Shown here piece by piece: positions 1 through 6,553 of a stretch of 22,817 bases of DNA. Within the stretch, counting starts at the first letter, position 1. Each line of letters starts with the position of its first letter. A program made the position numbers and the translations under genes. The notes below the pieces were generated by a model. The model searched no databases and had not been told where the DNA came from. It saw nothing but the letters and a program-made list of their open reading frames with translations. Source of the DNA: a virus; the IMG/VR virus record IMGVR_UViG_3300035034_000198, positions 1-22,817 of that record, one strand, 5' to 3'.

Positions 1-514
1 ATCCATCTATTCCTGAAGATCCTGAGGTTCCATCTTCACCGGATGTACCAGCTCTACCCGGAGCACCTGCTAGGTTAGCACACCAAGATGAATAAGTACC
101 TACTCCTTCTGAAGATGTTACTTCAATTACGTATTCACCTGTTGAGGGATCATAAGAAACTAATTCCCCTCTAAAAGTCTTTTCTAGATCATGTGCTACA
201 ATTATTGTTTGTCCAACAGTCCATGATAAAGCGGGAGATCCATCTATAGTTATTTCTGTTCCTGGAGTTACTGGTAGGGTAACAGGGGTTACTATTGTAC
301 AATCTGTATAAACATCCCCATTTATTCCCGATGTACCATCAACCCCAGAAGAACCTGAAGTTCCATCAGATCCGGGACATATTGGGTACTCAGAACCATC
401 AGGGAATGCTGCCCATATTTTCTGATCTACATTACTTGCATATAGAGTAGTAAATCCTGGTGCTGGAGTAGTTCCTCCTGATCCACCTTGTTGTATAGTT
501 ATAGATCCTGGCAT
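1..514 (-). CDS. Collagen-like fibre protein, 3' end outside window
   Basis: The frame opens with ATG at 514 (MPGSITIQQGGSGG...) and stays open to the window edge, giving 171 codons without a stop. Two stretches of Gly-X-Y triplets are visible (GSDGTSGSSGVDGTSG at about residues 51-66, and GAPGRAGTSGEDGTSGSSG near the window edge), separated by a non-collagen block of about 75 residues rich in Thr, Val and Ser. Collagen-like triplets in phage proteins normally form trimeric fibres or appendages, so a virion surface fibre is inferred. It starts 2 nt after the stop of the upstream membrane-protein gene and lies at the distal end of the structural operon, a usual place for host-contact proteins. 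No receptor-binding domain can be seen because the C-terminal part is missing. Confidence 0.7.
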   Translation of the reverse strand, partial: MPGSITIQQGGSGGTTPAPGFTTLYASNVDQKIWAAFPDGSEYPICPGSDGTSGSSGVDGTSGINGDVYTDCTIVTPVTLPVTPGTEITIDGSPALSWTVGQTIIVAHDLEKTFRGELVSYDPSTGEYVIEVTSSEGVGTYSSWCANLAGAPGRAGTSGEDGTSGSSGIDG

Positions 515-516
515 TT

Positions 517-933
517 TTAGTCTTGTTTTTTATCTAAATTATCTTTAGCTTTATCTAATTGCTTTTGAGCTAAATCTATTTGATCCTGGGTATTTTCTAT
601 CCCCTTTTCTGAAGTAGTATAGGTTGAATTAACCTTATCTATTTTTTCAGATATTATTTTATCAAAAGTATTTTGTTGGAGTATTCTATGAAGAACATCT
701 TCAGCTTCAAGCTCTCTAAGTATTTGCTCCTTTATTGGCTCTTTAATTTTCTTAATCTCACTGTAAATTTTAAATATAGTAAATATTATAGTTAATATAC
801 CCACTATGATCTTAACTAAAAGTTCTATATTTTCCGCGTCAAGAACGAATATAGTACCTATATTTAGTAGAAATACTTTATCAGTAAAAATACTAACTAA
901 AAAATGTGGTATTAGATTCATTCTAGTTATCAT
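517..933 (-). CDS. Membrane protein with C-terminal coiled coil
   Basis: This 138-residue protein has an N-terminal hydrophobic stretch, one clear transmembrane helix at about residues 41-57 (KIIVGILTIIFTIFKIY), and then a charged helical tail that ends in a coiled-coil-like segment rich in Gln, Lys and Asp (DQIDLAQKQLDKAKDNLDKK). I do not recognise the family. The start at 933 overlaps the end of the adaptor gene by 11 nt; Met5 is an alternative. It lies between the head-tail adaptor and the collagen-like fibre. A one-helix membrane anchor with a coiled-coil tail could be a lysis accessory protein (holin- or spanin-like) or a membrane-bound virion factor, but nothing in the sequence decides between these. 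Confidence 0.6.
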   Translation of the reverse strand: MITRMNLIPHFLVSIFTDKVFLLNIGTIFVLDAENIELLVKIIVGILTIIFTIFKIYSEIKKIKEPIKEQILRELEAEDVLHRILQQNTFDKIISEKIDKVNSTYTTSEKGIENTQDQIDLAQKQLDKAKDNLDKKQD

Positions 934-1531
934 AATTTTCGTTTGTTCGGTGTGTCCAGTTAATTGGTCTATATCCTCTTAGGTAAATATTAGAAGCGAA
1001 GTTATTTCTAGAGTCTGGTCTTATAGTTCTGTCATCAGCAGTATTAGGATTAGCATACTCTGGAAGATCCTTTTCGAATTGCTCACAATATGAACTTATC
1101 CTGTTTAACCAATACTCACCAGTCTCCGTATTTTTCTCTGCCATATACTTTATAGTATTCAGATCAGAAGGGGTTGAAAGTTCATTATCAGATTGTTGAA
1201 GACCTTTTTGTGTTATCTTATAAGATAAAGAAACTACCAAATATGATATAGCATAAGGGATAATGGCCTGTTGTATTTCTCCGTCTAATAAAGTTTTATA
1301 TACTTCATTAGAAGAATCAGTAATATCTCCAGAAACTATTAGTGCCTCTATCTTATTATAAAGGTCAGAACCAATCACTGGTAGTACATTAATTCTTTGC
1401 GCCTTTAGTATAGCGTTTCTTACAAATTTAGCATCTACATTTTCGATTAAATCTGAGTTTTGCTTTATTTTAGCTTCTGATATGAAAAGTACATCATTCA
1501 TAGTTTTATATAGTATTATTTTCGTTATCAA
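923..1531 (-). CDS. Head-tail adaptor protein (gp6-like / DUF6712-type)
   Basis: The protein has 202 residues from ATG 1531, or 192 from Met11 at 1501. The stretch MNDVLFISEAKIKQNSDLIE, followed by NVDAKFVRNAILKAQRINVLPVIGSDLY, is the N-terminal pattern I associate with the mostly helical neck proteins of Bacteroidota phages (DUF6712-type), which occupy the place of HK97 gp6 connectors: a ring between the portal and the tail. It directly follows the portal gene, overlapping its end by 26 nt if 1531 is the start. The 1531 start has the purine-rich leader AGAAGAAGA. The 1501 start would lie 4 nt past the portal stop and fits the family N-terminus better, so the start is unsettled. The adaptor role rests on this similarity plus adjacency to the portal. 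Confidence 0.65.
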   Translation of the reverse strand: MITKIILYKTMNDVLFISEAKIKQNSDLIENVDAKFVRNAILKAQRINVLPVIGSDLYNKIEALIVSGDITDSSNEVYKTLLDGEIQQAIIPYAISYLVVSLSYKITQKGLQQSDNELSTPSDLNTIKYMAEKNTETGEYWLNRISSYCEQFEKDLPEYANPNTADDRTIRPDSRNNFASNIYLRGYRPINWTHRTNENYDN

Positions 1532-2723
1532 TAGAGTCTTCTTCTATAGTAGACTCAGATTCTGCTAGAGGTTCGTAAGAGATAAGATCCCTAAGTTCGT
1601 TTTGAGTTAGTATTTTTTCCATTACGGATTCAGAAAAAGCAAAAGAAACTGGTGAAGAATCTACAAATTCTGGTTGGAAATCTAATTTTAGTACATTTTG
1701 TAGGGTCTCTCCTATTTGCTTCTGTACGGGATCGATCTCTGTTGACATAGTGATCTCAAAAGATGTTGCCAATTCATTAGACCCTCCAAGCTGCCCTGGA
1801 GTTTTAATACCATAAAGTATAGGCGAAACTACTGAATGTCCTATAAGTATCTGATCCTGTACTATACCCATAAGGTCTTTATACCTAGTATCTGAGTCGT
1901 TAGCATTTATTGGGGTTACCTCTATACCGTTTTCTTTATCTCTAGCGAACATTAAGAAGATCTCTCCAGCATTTGAAGTTCCTTGATATTGCTTCTTAAG
2001 GGATTCGTAGATATAGTCTCTCTCTTCTTGAGAATCTGGCATATCATGCATTGTGATCATCATTGAAGGAGCAAATCCATTCTGAGCATTATTTAAATGG
2101 AAGTTAGATATCTCATAATCTAAAGCCATATAATTAGCTGCACCATAATATGAAGGTTTTGAATAGAAAGAGCACCCAGAAGAATATCCTCTATAAACAA
2201 ATATTTGAGAACCTATAGGATTTCTTGGATCATAAGCTTTTTTAGGAACTGGTTTATTTTCCTGTTTCCTGTAGTTTTTCCAGTCATTAGAGAAGAACCA
2301 ATCTTCTATCTTTCCTAAAGGATTCTTTTTACCAGCTCTTAACTTGGACATATCTATATGTTCTGCATGAGCTATAGATCTACCATCCTTAGACCAAACT
2401 ACATTCATAGCCCACATACCATATAACCAGTAATCGTCTATGATAGCTTTTAGAGTTTCTTTTTCACCCAACTTAAATTGGGGAATCTCCTGTCCTTCTG
2501 CTAAACCATTCCCATAAGTATACAAAGATCTTTTCTGAAGAATAGCGTTATGTGTACCTGAATTCTCTTTTAGAGATATTAGATACTCTGGCATTAGGTT
2601 CTTATCTCCCCAAGAGATATAGGGCTTACCACTGATTTTAAACTCCGTCCAATTAGGAGGTTCAGTAAAACCTTTACCGAATGTATAGGCTAGTTTATTA
2701 GTTCCTTTTTCCATTTTATTCAT
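1506..2723 (-). CDS. Phage portal protein
   Basis: This 405-residue protein fits a portal, the dodecameric ring at the capsid vertex through which DNA is packaged. Supporting features are the N-terminal region with Trp-Gly-Asp-Lys-Asn and NAILQKRSLYTYGNGL (the 'all positions refer to active repeat sites' helix region typical of portals) and the late segment LIGHSVVSPILYGIKTPGQLGGSNELATSFE, in which a Pro, a Leu-Gly-Gly and Asn-Glu resemble the portal clip and wing signature. Its length is at the short end for the family. The next gene overlaps its end, and its own start overlaps the preceding gene's end by 8 nt (2716-2723), which suggests coupled translation. It is unusual that the portal lies about 13 kb downstream of the large terminase rather than next to it. 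Confidence 0.8.
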   Translation of the reverse strand: MNKMEKGTNKLAYTFGKGFTEPPNWTEFKISGKPYISWGDKNLMPEYLISLKENSGTHNAILQKRSLYTYGNGLAEGQEIPQFKLGEKETLKAIIDDYWLYGMWAMNVVWSKDGRSIAHAEHIDMSKLRAGKKNPLGKIEDWFFSNDWKNYRKQENKPVPKKAYDPRNPIGSQIFVYRGYSSGCSFYSKPSYYGAANYMALDYEISNFHLNNAQNGFAPSMMITMHDMPDSQEERDYIYESLKKQYQGTSNAGEIFLMFARDKENGIEVTPINANDSDTRYKDLMGIVQDQILIGHSVVSPILYGIKTPGQLGGSNELATSFEITMSTEIDPVQKQIGETLQNVLKLDFQPEFVDSSPVSFAFSESVMEKILTQNELRDLISYEPLAESESTIEEDSIDNENNTI

Positions 2724-3183
2724 TATATGTTGTGTACTCTTCTTCTGTTGTATATACCGTATTATAAATTGGTCCGTCTATTCTTAGATAAGTAGCCCAG
2801 ATAAGTTCATTATCTATAGAAGCTATATCTCCAAATACCGTATCCTCTTCAGCCCTAAGTGTTGCAGTTAAAGTTGCAGGATCACAGTCATACCAAGTAG
2901 AAAGCACTATAACTGTTGGTTCGTTAATATCACAATTCTCGGAATCAAGGGGAATACCCTCAAATATCTCTGCTCTATATTGTCCTTGATCTAAATCTAG
3001 AGTAGCGAACTCGAACGTAGAGTAAGCATCAGAGGGTGAAATATCTACTAAACTGTAATAAATGAAAGCTAGATTATCAGATTTAGTTATTTTAAGATAG
3101 ATGTTTGGGTTGTATCTAGTGAACTTATCCCTCAAAATACATGTAAATTGTGCCGTAGTCTCTCTATTATCCCCTATAATCAT
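2716..3183 (-). CDS. Beta-rich virion structural protein, unknown
   Basis: This 155-residue protein is acidic and rich in alternating hydrophobic/polar residues of beta-strand type (for example AFIYYSLVDISPSDAYSTFEF). It ends in a short Thr/Glu/Tyr-rich tail (TTEEEYTTYNE). It contains a Cys-Asp-Pro and Cys-Asp-Ile pair that could be chance. No family is recognised with confidence. It lies between the tail-tube-like gene and the portal and overlaps the portal start, so a neck or minor tail role is likely. A terminator at 3244-3276 lies just upstream, so this gene heads a separate, probably less expressed, segment with portal and adaptor. Confidence 0.55.
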   Translation of the reverse strand: MIIGDNRETTAQFTCILRDKFTRYNPNIYLKITKSDNLAFIYYSLVDISPSDAYSTFEFATLDLDQGQYRAEIFEGIPLDSENCDINEPTVIVLSTWYDCDPATLTATLRAEEDTVFGDIASIDNELIWATYLRIDGPIYNTVYTTEEEYTTYNE

Positions 3184-3198
3184 CCGGATTGTTTAGAG

Positions 3199-3218
3199 TA
3201 AGTATGAAAATGTCCCGT
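3199..3218 (-). promoter_or_regulatory. Candidate shared upstream motif, copy 1
   Basis: On the minus strand this site reads ACGGG, 4 nt, TTTCATACTTA, and ends 15 nt before the ATG of the 3183 gene. Similar ACGGG...TTT-CATA sequences precede the scaffold gene and the HNH gene. It may be a phage promoter or operator element; this is inferred only from recurrence in gaps before start codons. Confidence 0.3.
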
Positions 3219-3243
3219 TTTTCTTGATATGTTCTACCCAAAC

Positions 3244-3276
3244 AAAAAAGGTCTACCTCCTAAGAAGTAGACCTTT
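3244..3276 (-). terminator. Rho-independent terminator after tail-tube gene
   Basis: A perfect 10-bp stem (3267-3276 with 3247-3256; AAAGGTCTAC in the minus-strand RNA) with a 10-nt loop is followed on the minus strand by a run of six T. It lies 20 nt past the stop of the 3297-3836 gene and before the next gene, so it should cut transcription between the abundant capsid/tail-tube proteins and the portal segment. Confidence 0.8.
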
Positions 3277-3296
3277 CAGTAATTTGAGCTTTCCTC

Positions 3297-3836
3297 TTAA
3301 GCGTTAACTAAAGAAGGGAAAGTATCAGTAATGAATGTAGCATCTAAAGTTAGAGGCGGATCTAAATCGATCGCTCTAAAATCAAGTTGCGCACCGTTTC
3401 GGTCCCCTGCAGCTACACCAGAACCACCAGCTCCACCTGAAATATCAAGTCCTCCTGATTGTCCTATGTAAACGTATTCTCCTGTTTTCATGACAGCAAC
3501 AGCTACCAAGTTATTTTCAGAGAGTGTTTTAATAGTGTATCTAAGAGAAGCATCATAGTTAGTGAATACTAATGTTAGTATATTCTCGTAGAAAAGTGAT
3601 CCATTCTGAACATTCGCTGTTGGCGTAGCCGTGAATGAAGACGTTTCTTGTATTTGGGCGAACTCGTAAAAGGGAGTACCTGATGACGTGATTGAATTTA
3701 TAACTTCAGTTTCATTAGCACCAGTAGTTCCTACTGCTGTGATCATGTCTGAATTTGCTAGATAAACTTTCTCAACACCACCGATAATCTTACATCCTAC
3801 GCTTCCTCTCCCAGTTGTTAAATTTGAACAAGCCAT
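3297..3836 (-). CDS. Probable major tail tube protein
   Basis: This 179-residue protein has a Cys-containing start (MACSNLTTGRGSVGCKIIGG), then VEKVYLANSDMITAV, a central beta region, and a C-terminal segment with a Gly-rich turn (LDISGGAGGSGVAAGDRNG) before LDFRAIDLDPP. This pattern (IGGVxKVYLAN early, a 'VAVAVMKTGEYVYIG' strand, then SGxxxxSGxxxGDRNGxxLxF) is what I recall of tail-tube-type proteins in Bacteroidota phages and prophages. It follows the major capsid gene with a stable hairpin in the gap and is closed by a strong terminator, which fits a high-copy structural protein. An alternative is a head-decoration protein. No tail sheath is encoded nearby. Confidence 0.6.
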   Translation of the reverse strand: MACSNLTTGRGSVGCKIIGGVEKVYLANSDMITAVGTTGANETEVINSITSSGTPFYEFAQIQETSSFTATPTANVQNGSLFYENILTLVFTNYDASLRYTIKTLSENNLVAVAVMKTGEYVYIGQSGGLDISGGAGGSGVAAGDRNGAQLDFRAIDLDPPLTLDATFITDTFPSLVNA

Positions 3837-3870
3837 AATTTTTCGTGTGTTTTTTTATTTTTTATAATAG

Positions 3871-3894
3871 CCGGCTGAGGTTTCCCTCAGCCGG
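3871..3894 (-). other. Very stable GAAA-loop hairpin between capsid and tail tube genes
   Basis: A perfect 10-bp GC-rich stem (CCGGCTGAGG paired with CCTCAGCCGG) closes a TTTC loop on the plus strand, which is a GAAA (GNRA-type) tetraloop in the minus-strand RNA actually made here. On the minus strand it is followed by CTATTATAAAAAA rather than a T run, so simple intrinsic termination is doubtful. mRNA processing or protection of the capsid transcript is possible. Confidence 0.7.
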
Positions 3895-3923
3895 TTTTAA
3901 TTTAATTTTTCTTTTGTTACTTC

Positions 3924-4883
3924 TTAGAAGTTACAAACGAAGTAGTTACCAAATAGGTGAGCTACCCCTACTTTATATCTAGCGATGAATCTAACGTCGT
4001 CGTTATCTGCAGAGTAAAATAATCTGAAAGAAGAGTAGTCAGATACTAGGTCTGTTCCCCAATGTAGGAATTTAGCAGAACCAAGTACTACTGCATCTCC
4101 AGCTGCAGAAGCTTCAGCGTGTGCAGAAGATCCGGCAAGACCAAAAGTTCTAACGATTCTAACGTTTGTTCCAGGGAATATAAATTCTCCGTTTACAGTA
4201 ACATCTGAATTTACGTGGAAGTAATTTCCAGTAAATAAAGCGTTAGATAGAGTTCTGTAGAATTCTGGTGACATGAACATTACCAAGTCATCTTCTCCAA
4301 GAACGTCAGCATCTAAAGCTGCGATCATTTCTTGTACAGAACCTATGATGTTAGCTGCGTTAAAGTCGTTAGCTTGATCAGCTGCAGTAACTCTATTAGC
4401 ATCAGCTTCTAGGTCAGTAATAAACCCGTCGTTCAATTGGTATGCACCAGTTGCACCAGATTTGTTACCTTGCCATACTTGCTTAGCTACAGTTTTAGCA
4501 ACTTGCTTAGCTTTCTCTTCAGAGATTGCTTGCTCGAAAGGAACCTCATCTAAGATAGATCCAGGCTTAAGAGCCATTTGAGTATACTTGTCCTCAAGTG
4601 CATAAGGGTCTAAGATCTCGTTGATTTTCATTTTGTCAACAGAAAGAGTTACTTTCTCTAGATCAGTTGTACCAGCTGCAGAGAATCCTGCAGATCCAGC
4701 TTGGATTGTTAAGGGATCCGATCCTATAGTGTGAATATCTTTTGCAGATTTTACATCAGCATCGATAGTTACAAAGTTTGCGGTTGGGTCTTCAAGAATT
4801 GCTCTTGAAATAAGGTCTAATGAATTCTGATCTACATAATCATTAAGTCCCGTTACGTCCCAGTTAAATTTAAGATTTTTCAT
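3924..4883 (-). CDS. Major capsid protein
   Basis: The protein has 319 residues. It begins MKNLKFNWDVTGLNDYVDQN; the middle part has FVTIDADVKSAKDIHTIGSD and KMKINEILDPYALEDKYTQM; the C-terminal part has DLVMFMSPEFYRTLSNAL and NVRIVRTFGL. These correspond to the usual order of an HK97-fold shell protein (N-arm, E-loop region, spine helix, P- and A-domain), though the fold assignment is inferred. It directly follows a scaffold-like gene in transcription order and precedes the tail tube gene. Its position between scaffold and tube, its length and its composition (Ala, Asp, Val-rich, no Cys before the end) support the call. Self-assembled shells of this type are cut by the protease encoded two genes upstream. 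Confidence 0.8.
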   Translation of the reverse strand: MKNLKFNWDVTGLNDYVDQNSLDLISRAILEDPTANFVTIDADVKSAKDIHTIGSDPLTIQAGSAGFSAAGTTDLEKVTLSVDKMKINEILDPYALEDKYTQMALKPGSILDEVPFEQAISEEKAKQVAKTVAKQVWQGNKSGATGAYQLNDGFITDLEADANRVTAADQANDFNAANIIGSVQEMIAALDADVLGEDDLVMFMSPEFYRTLSNALFTGNYFHVNSDVTVNGEFIFPGTNVRIVRTFGLAGSSAHAEASAAGDAVVLGSAKFLHWGTDLVSDYSSFRLFYSADNDDVRFIARYKVGVAHLFGNYFVCNF

Positions 4884-4906
4884 TTTTATAATTTTTTCTT
4901 TTTCTT

Positions 4907-5569
4907 TTAGTTTTTAGAAGCTCTCATAGCTTTAATTCTAGCAATTCTGTCTTCCATAGCACTTAGCTTTTCGCCTTCTGCATGAAATTCTAATTCAGAA
5001 ATTGCTTTATCAGAAGGAGATTTCTTGAATGCTTCAAATTCTAGATTCGATTTTTCTTGTTCTTTAGCCATTTCTAGCATAAGAGCTTTTAAATCTTCGA
5101 ATTTAGAAGCCATCACTTCTTCTACTTCCTTAATTTTTTCAGATATTAATTCGGTAACTGCCTCTGAAATAACAGCAGAATCTTCAGCGCTTACAGCTTC
5201 AGGAGTAATTTCATCTACTAGTTCAGAAACTTCTTGAACCACTTCTGCAGACTTAACTACATCTCCGGCTTCCATTTCTTCTTCAGTAGAGTCTTCACCT
5301 TCGGCTACTTCTTCTGATTCTTCCATACCTAAAATTTCTGTTACAATTCCAAGTTCATCAACTACGAATTCTGTACCATCGGATAGTTTGTAGGTACCCG
5401 CATCGAGCAATCCTTCAGACCCATCTTCCATGACAACAAAAACGCTAGTTCCAACTTCCATAGATTCAGTAGATGTTTTTATCATTCTACCATCCTCTAG
5501 ATCAGCTTCCATGAATTCTTGATTTTGATCAACAAAAACTAAGTTTTTAATTTTTTCTAAGATATTCAT
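4907..5569 (-). CDS. Capsid scaffolding protein
   Basis: This 220-residue, strongly acidic protein has two parts. Residues 1 to about 80 form a small beta domain with repeated Asp-Gly turns (EDGRMIKT, EDGSEGLLDAGTYKLSDGTE, DELGIVTEI). The rest is a long Glu/Ser-rich, helical, coiled-coil-like stretch ending in a basic tail (MEDRIARIKAMRASKN), the usual contact for the capsid protein. Acidic helical proteins encoded just before the major capsid gene are typically internal scaffolds that shape the procapsid and are then degraded or expelled. The gap to the capsid gene is 23 nt. A hairpin and a possible regulatory motif lie upstream. The cut sites of the protease cannot be assigned from sequence. 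Confidence 0.75.
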   Translation of the reverse strand: MNILEKIKNLVFVDQNQEFMEADLEDGRMIKTSTESMEVGTSVFVVMEDGSEGLLDAGTYKLSDGTEFVVDELGIVTEILGMEESEEVAEGEDSTEEEMEAGDVVKSAEVVQEVSELVDEITPEAVSAEDSAVISEAVTELISEKIKEVEEVMASKFEDLKALMLEMAKEQEKSNLEFEAFKKSPSDKAISELEFHAEGEKLSAMEDRIARIKAMRASKN

Positions 5570-5604
5570 TTTGTAAATTTATTTTTATGTGTACTTTAGG
5601 TTCA

Positions 5605-5620
5605 TAAGTATGAAACCCGT
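5605..5620 (-). promoter_or_regulatory. Candidate shared upstream motif, copy 2
   Basis: On the minus strand it reads ACGGG directly followed by TTTCATACTTA, 35 nt before the scaffold start codon. The same TTTCATACTTA 11-mer precedes the gene starting at 3183. TTCATA-AG-TATGAA here is also a small inverted repeat (5601-5614). Confidence 0.3.
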
Positions 5621-5643
5621 GTTTTTTTCCTTTTTTAATAAAA

Positions 5644-5669
5644 TGGGGTCATCTAAAAAGACATCCCCA
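5644..5669 (-). terminator. Hairpin, possible weak terminator before scaffold gene
   Basis: An 11-bp stem (TGGGGATGTCT with AGATGACCCCA in the minus-strand RNA) has one A-A mismatch, two G-U pairs and a TTTT loop, and is followed by ATTTTATTA. It lies 7 nt after the stop of the 66-aa gene. It may reduce read-through into, or set off a new transcript for, the scaffold, capsid and tail tube genes. Confidence 0.45.
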
Positions 5670-5675
5670 GTTAAA

Positions 5676-5876
5676 CTATGCTATAATCTTAGCTATTTCT
5701 TTCTTAGTAAAGAATATAGTGGTACCATCTCCGATAGCCAAACCATATTCTAACCTTTCTGCAGCTCTCTTTAGATTTATGATACCCTCGTGTCCTGTCT
5801 TAAGTCTAACTACCTTATTCATTAGGGGATCAGGATTTAAGAGGTTCTTAGCAGTTTCGTCACAACCACATCCCAT
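5676..5876 (-). CDS. Small conserved-looking protein with MGCGC start
   Basis: This 66-residue protein begins MGCGCDETAKNLLNPDP, with three cysteines or near-cysteine positions at the N-terminus (Cys3, Cys5), and continues with a basic/hydrophobic alternating body (NKVVRLKTGHEGIINL) and a helical end (FTKKEIAKIIA). No family is recognised. Its start is 1 nt after the protease stop, and it lies between protease and scaffold, so it probably belongs to the head module. The clustered N-terminal Cys could bind a metal or cross-link. Coding status is supported by tight packing and by the absence of any competing frame with similar context. Confidence 0.6.
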   Translation of the reverse strand: MGCGCDETAKNLLNPDPLMNKVVRLKTGHEGIINLKRAAERLEYGLAIGDGTTIFFTKKEIAKIIA

Positions 5877-5877
5877 A

Positions 5878-6552
5878 TTACTTTCCTTTTTTCTCTTCTA
5901 GAATTAATAACCTTATTATAGAGTCTAATTTTAATTTGTCCTTAGGATCCTTCAATTCAGAATAAAGGTGTGAATAGTCAGTTCTATTAAATAACATAGA
6001 TTCGTGGTGTTCGTCACCAGATAGAAAGTCACCTTGAACTGATAGACCTTTAAAGGTTCCATCTTTAACTCCTTCCCAAACAACATCATCTAAGATTCTC
6101 ATTTTAACGAACCATGTACCTATTGGGGTTTTTCTAAATCCGTACTTATTAGATTTATCAAAAGTATCCTCTTTAATCCAGCTCTCCATTACGTAGAGAT
6201 CATTAGACCAATTATCTTGATGGTCAGTATTCTGGTGGGAAGCTCTATCTAGTTTTAGGAATAGTTCGGCTGCTTTAGCTATTGTTTCCTCTGAAAAGAA
6301 TACACCATATACCTCTCCAGTTTTCTTGTCGACCCTTGGGATTCTAATATTAGGAATCATCGCTGGTCCAATAACTATTCTTTGATCCTCGTCCTCTATA
6401 GAGAATGTATGCGTTTTAGCTTTATCAAAGAACTGGAAGTCTACTTCTACAGCTGGTCTATCAACTAGAGATATAGATTCTAAAACTGCACCGCCCTCCT
6501 CTTCTATAAGGAGTTCGATTATTTTGGTCATTTGTTTAAACATAATTTTCAA
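5878..6552 (-). CDS. Prohead serine protease, XkdF type
   Basis: This 224-residue protein carries the pattern of XkdF-like head maturation proteases, which cleave scaffold and capsid N-termini inside the procapsid. Visible features are ISLVDRPAVEVDFQFF near residues 27-42, His106 and His111 within SHQNTDHQDN followed by YVMESWIKED (Glu123), GTWFVKMRI, and the serine motif GTFKGLSVQGDF with Ser171. His plus Ser171 are the likely catalytic residues; which of the two His acts is not decided. It follows the tape measure gene by 1 nt and precedes a small gene and the scaffold. Met8 at 6531 is an alternative start nearer the conserved region. In most siphoviruses this gene follows the portal, but here it follows the tape measure. 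Confidence 0.75.
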   Translation of the reverse strand: MKIMFKQMTKIIELLIEEEGGAVLESISLVDRPAVEVDFQFFDKAKTHTFSIEDEDQRIVIGPAMIPNIRIPRVDKKTGEVYGVFFSEETIAKAAELFLKLDRASHQNTDHQDNWSNDLYVMESWIKEDTFDKSNKYGFRKTPIGTWFVKMRILDDVVWEGVKDGTFKGLSVQGDFLSGDEHHESMLFNRTDYSHLYSELKDPKDKLKLDSIIRLLILEEKKGK

Positions 6553-6553
6553 T

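Noticed and set aside
5025-5237. Open frame antisense to the scaffold gene on the plus strand (and similar plus-strand frames within structural genes, such as 16591-16827 and 20785-21060)
   Set aside because: These lie wholly within well-supported genes on the other strand, have Ser-rich or low-complexity products and no ribosome site or promoter of their own.
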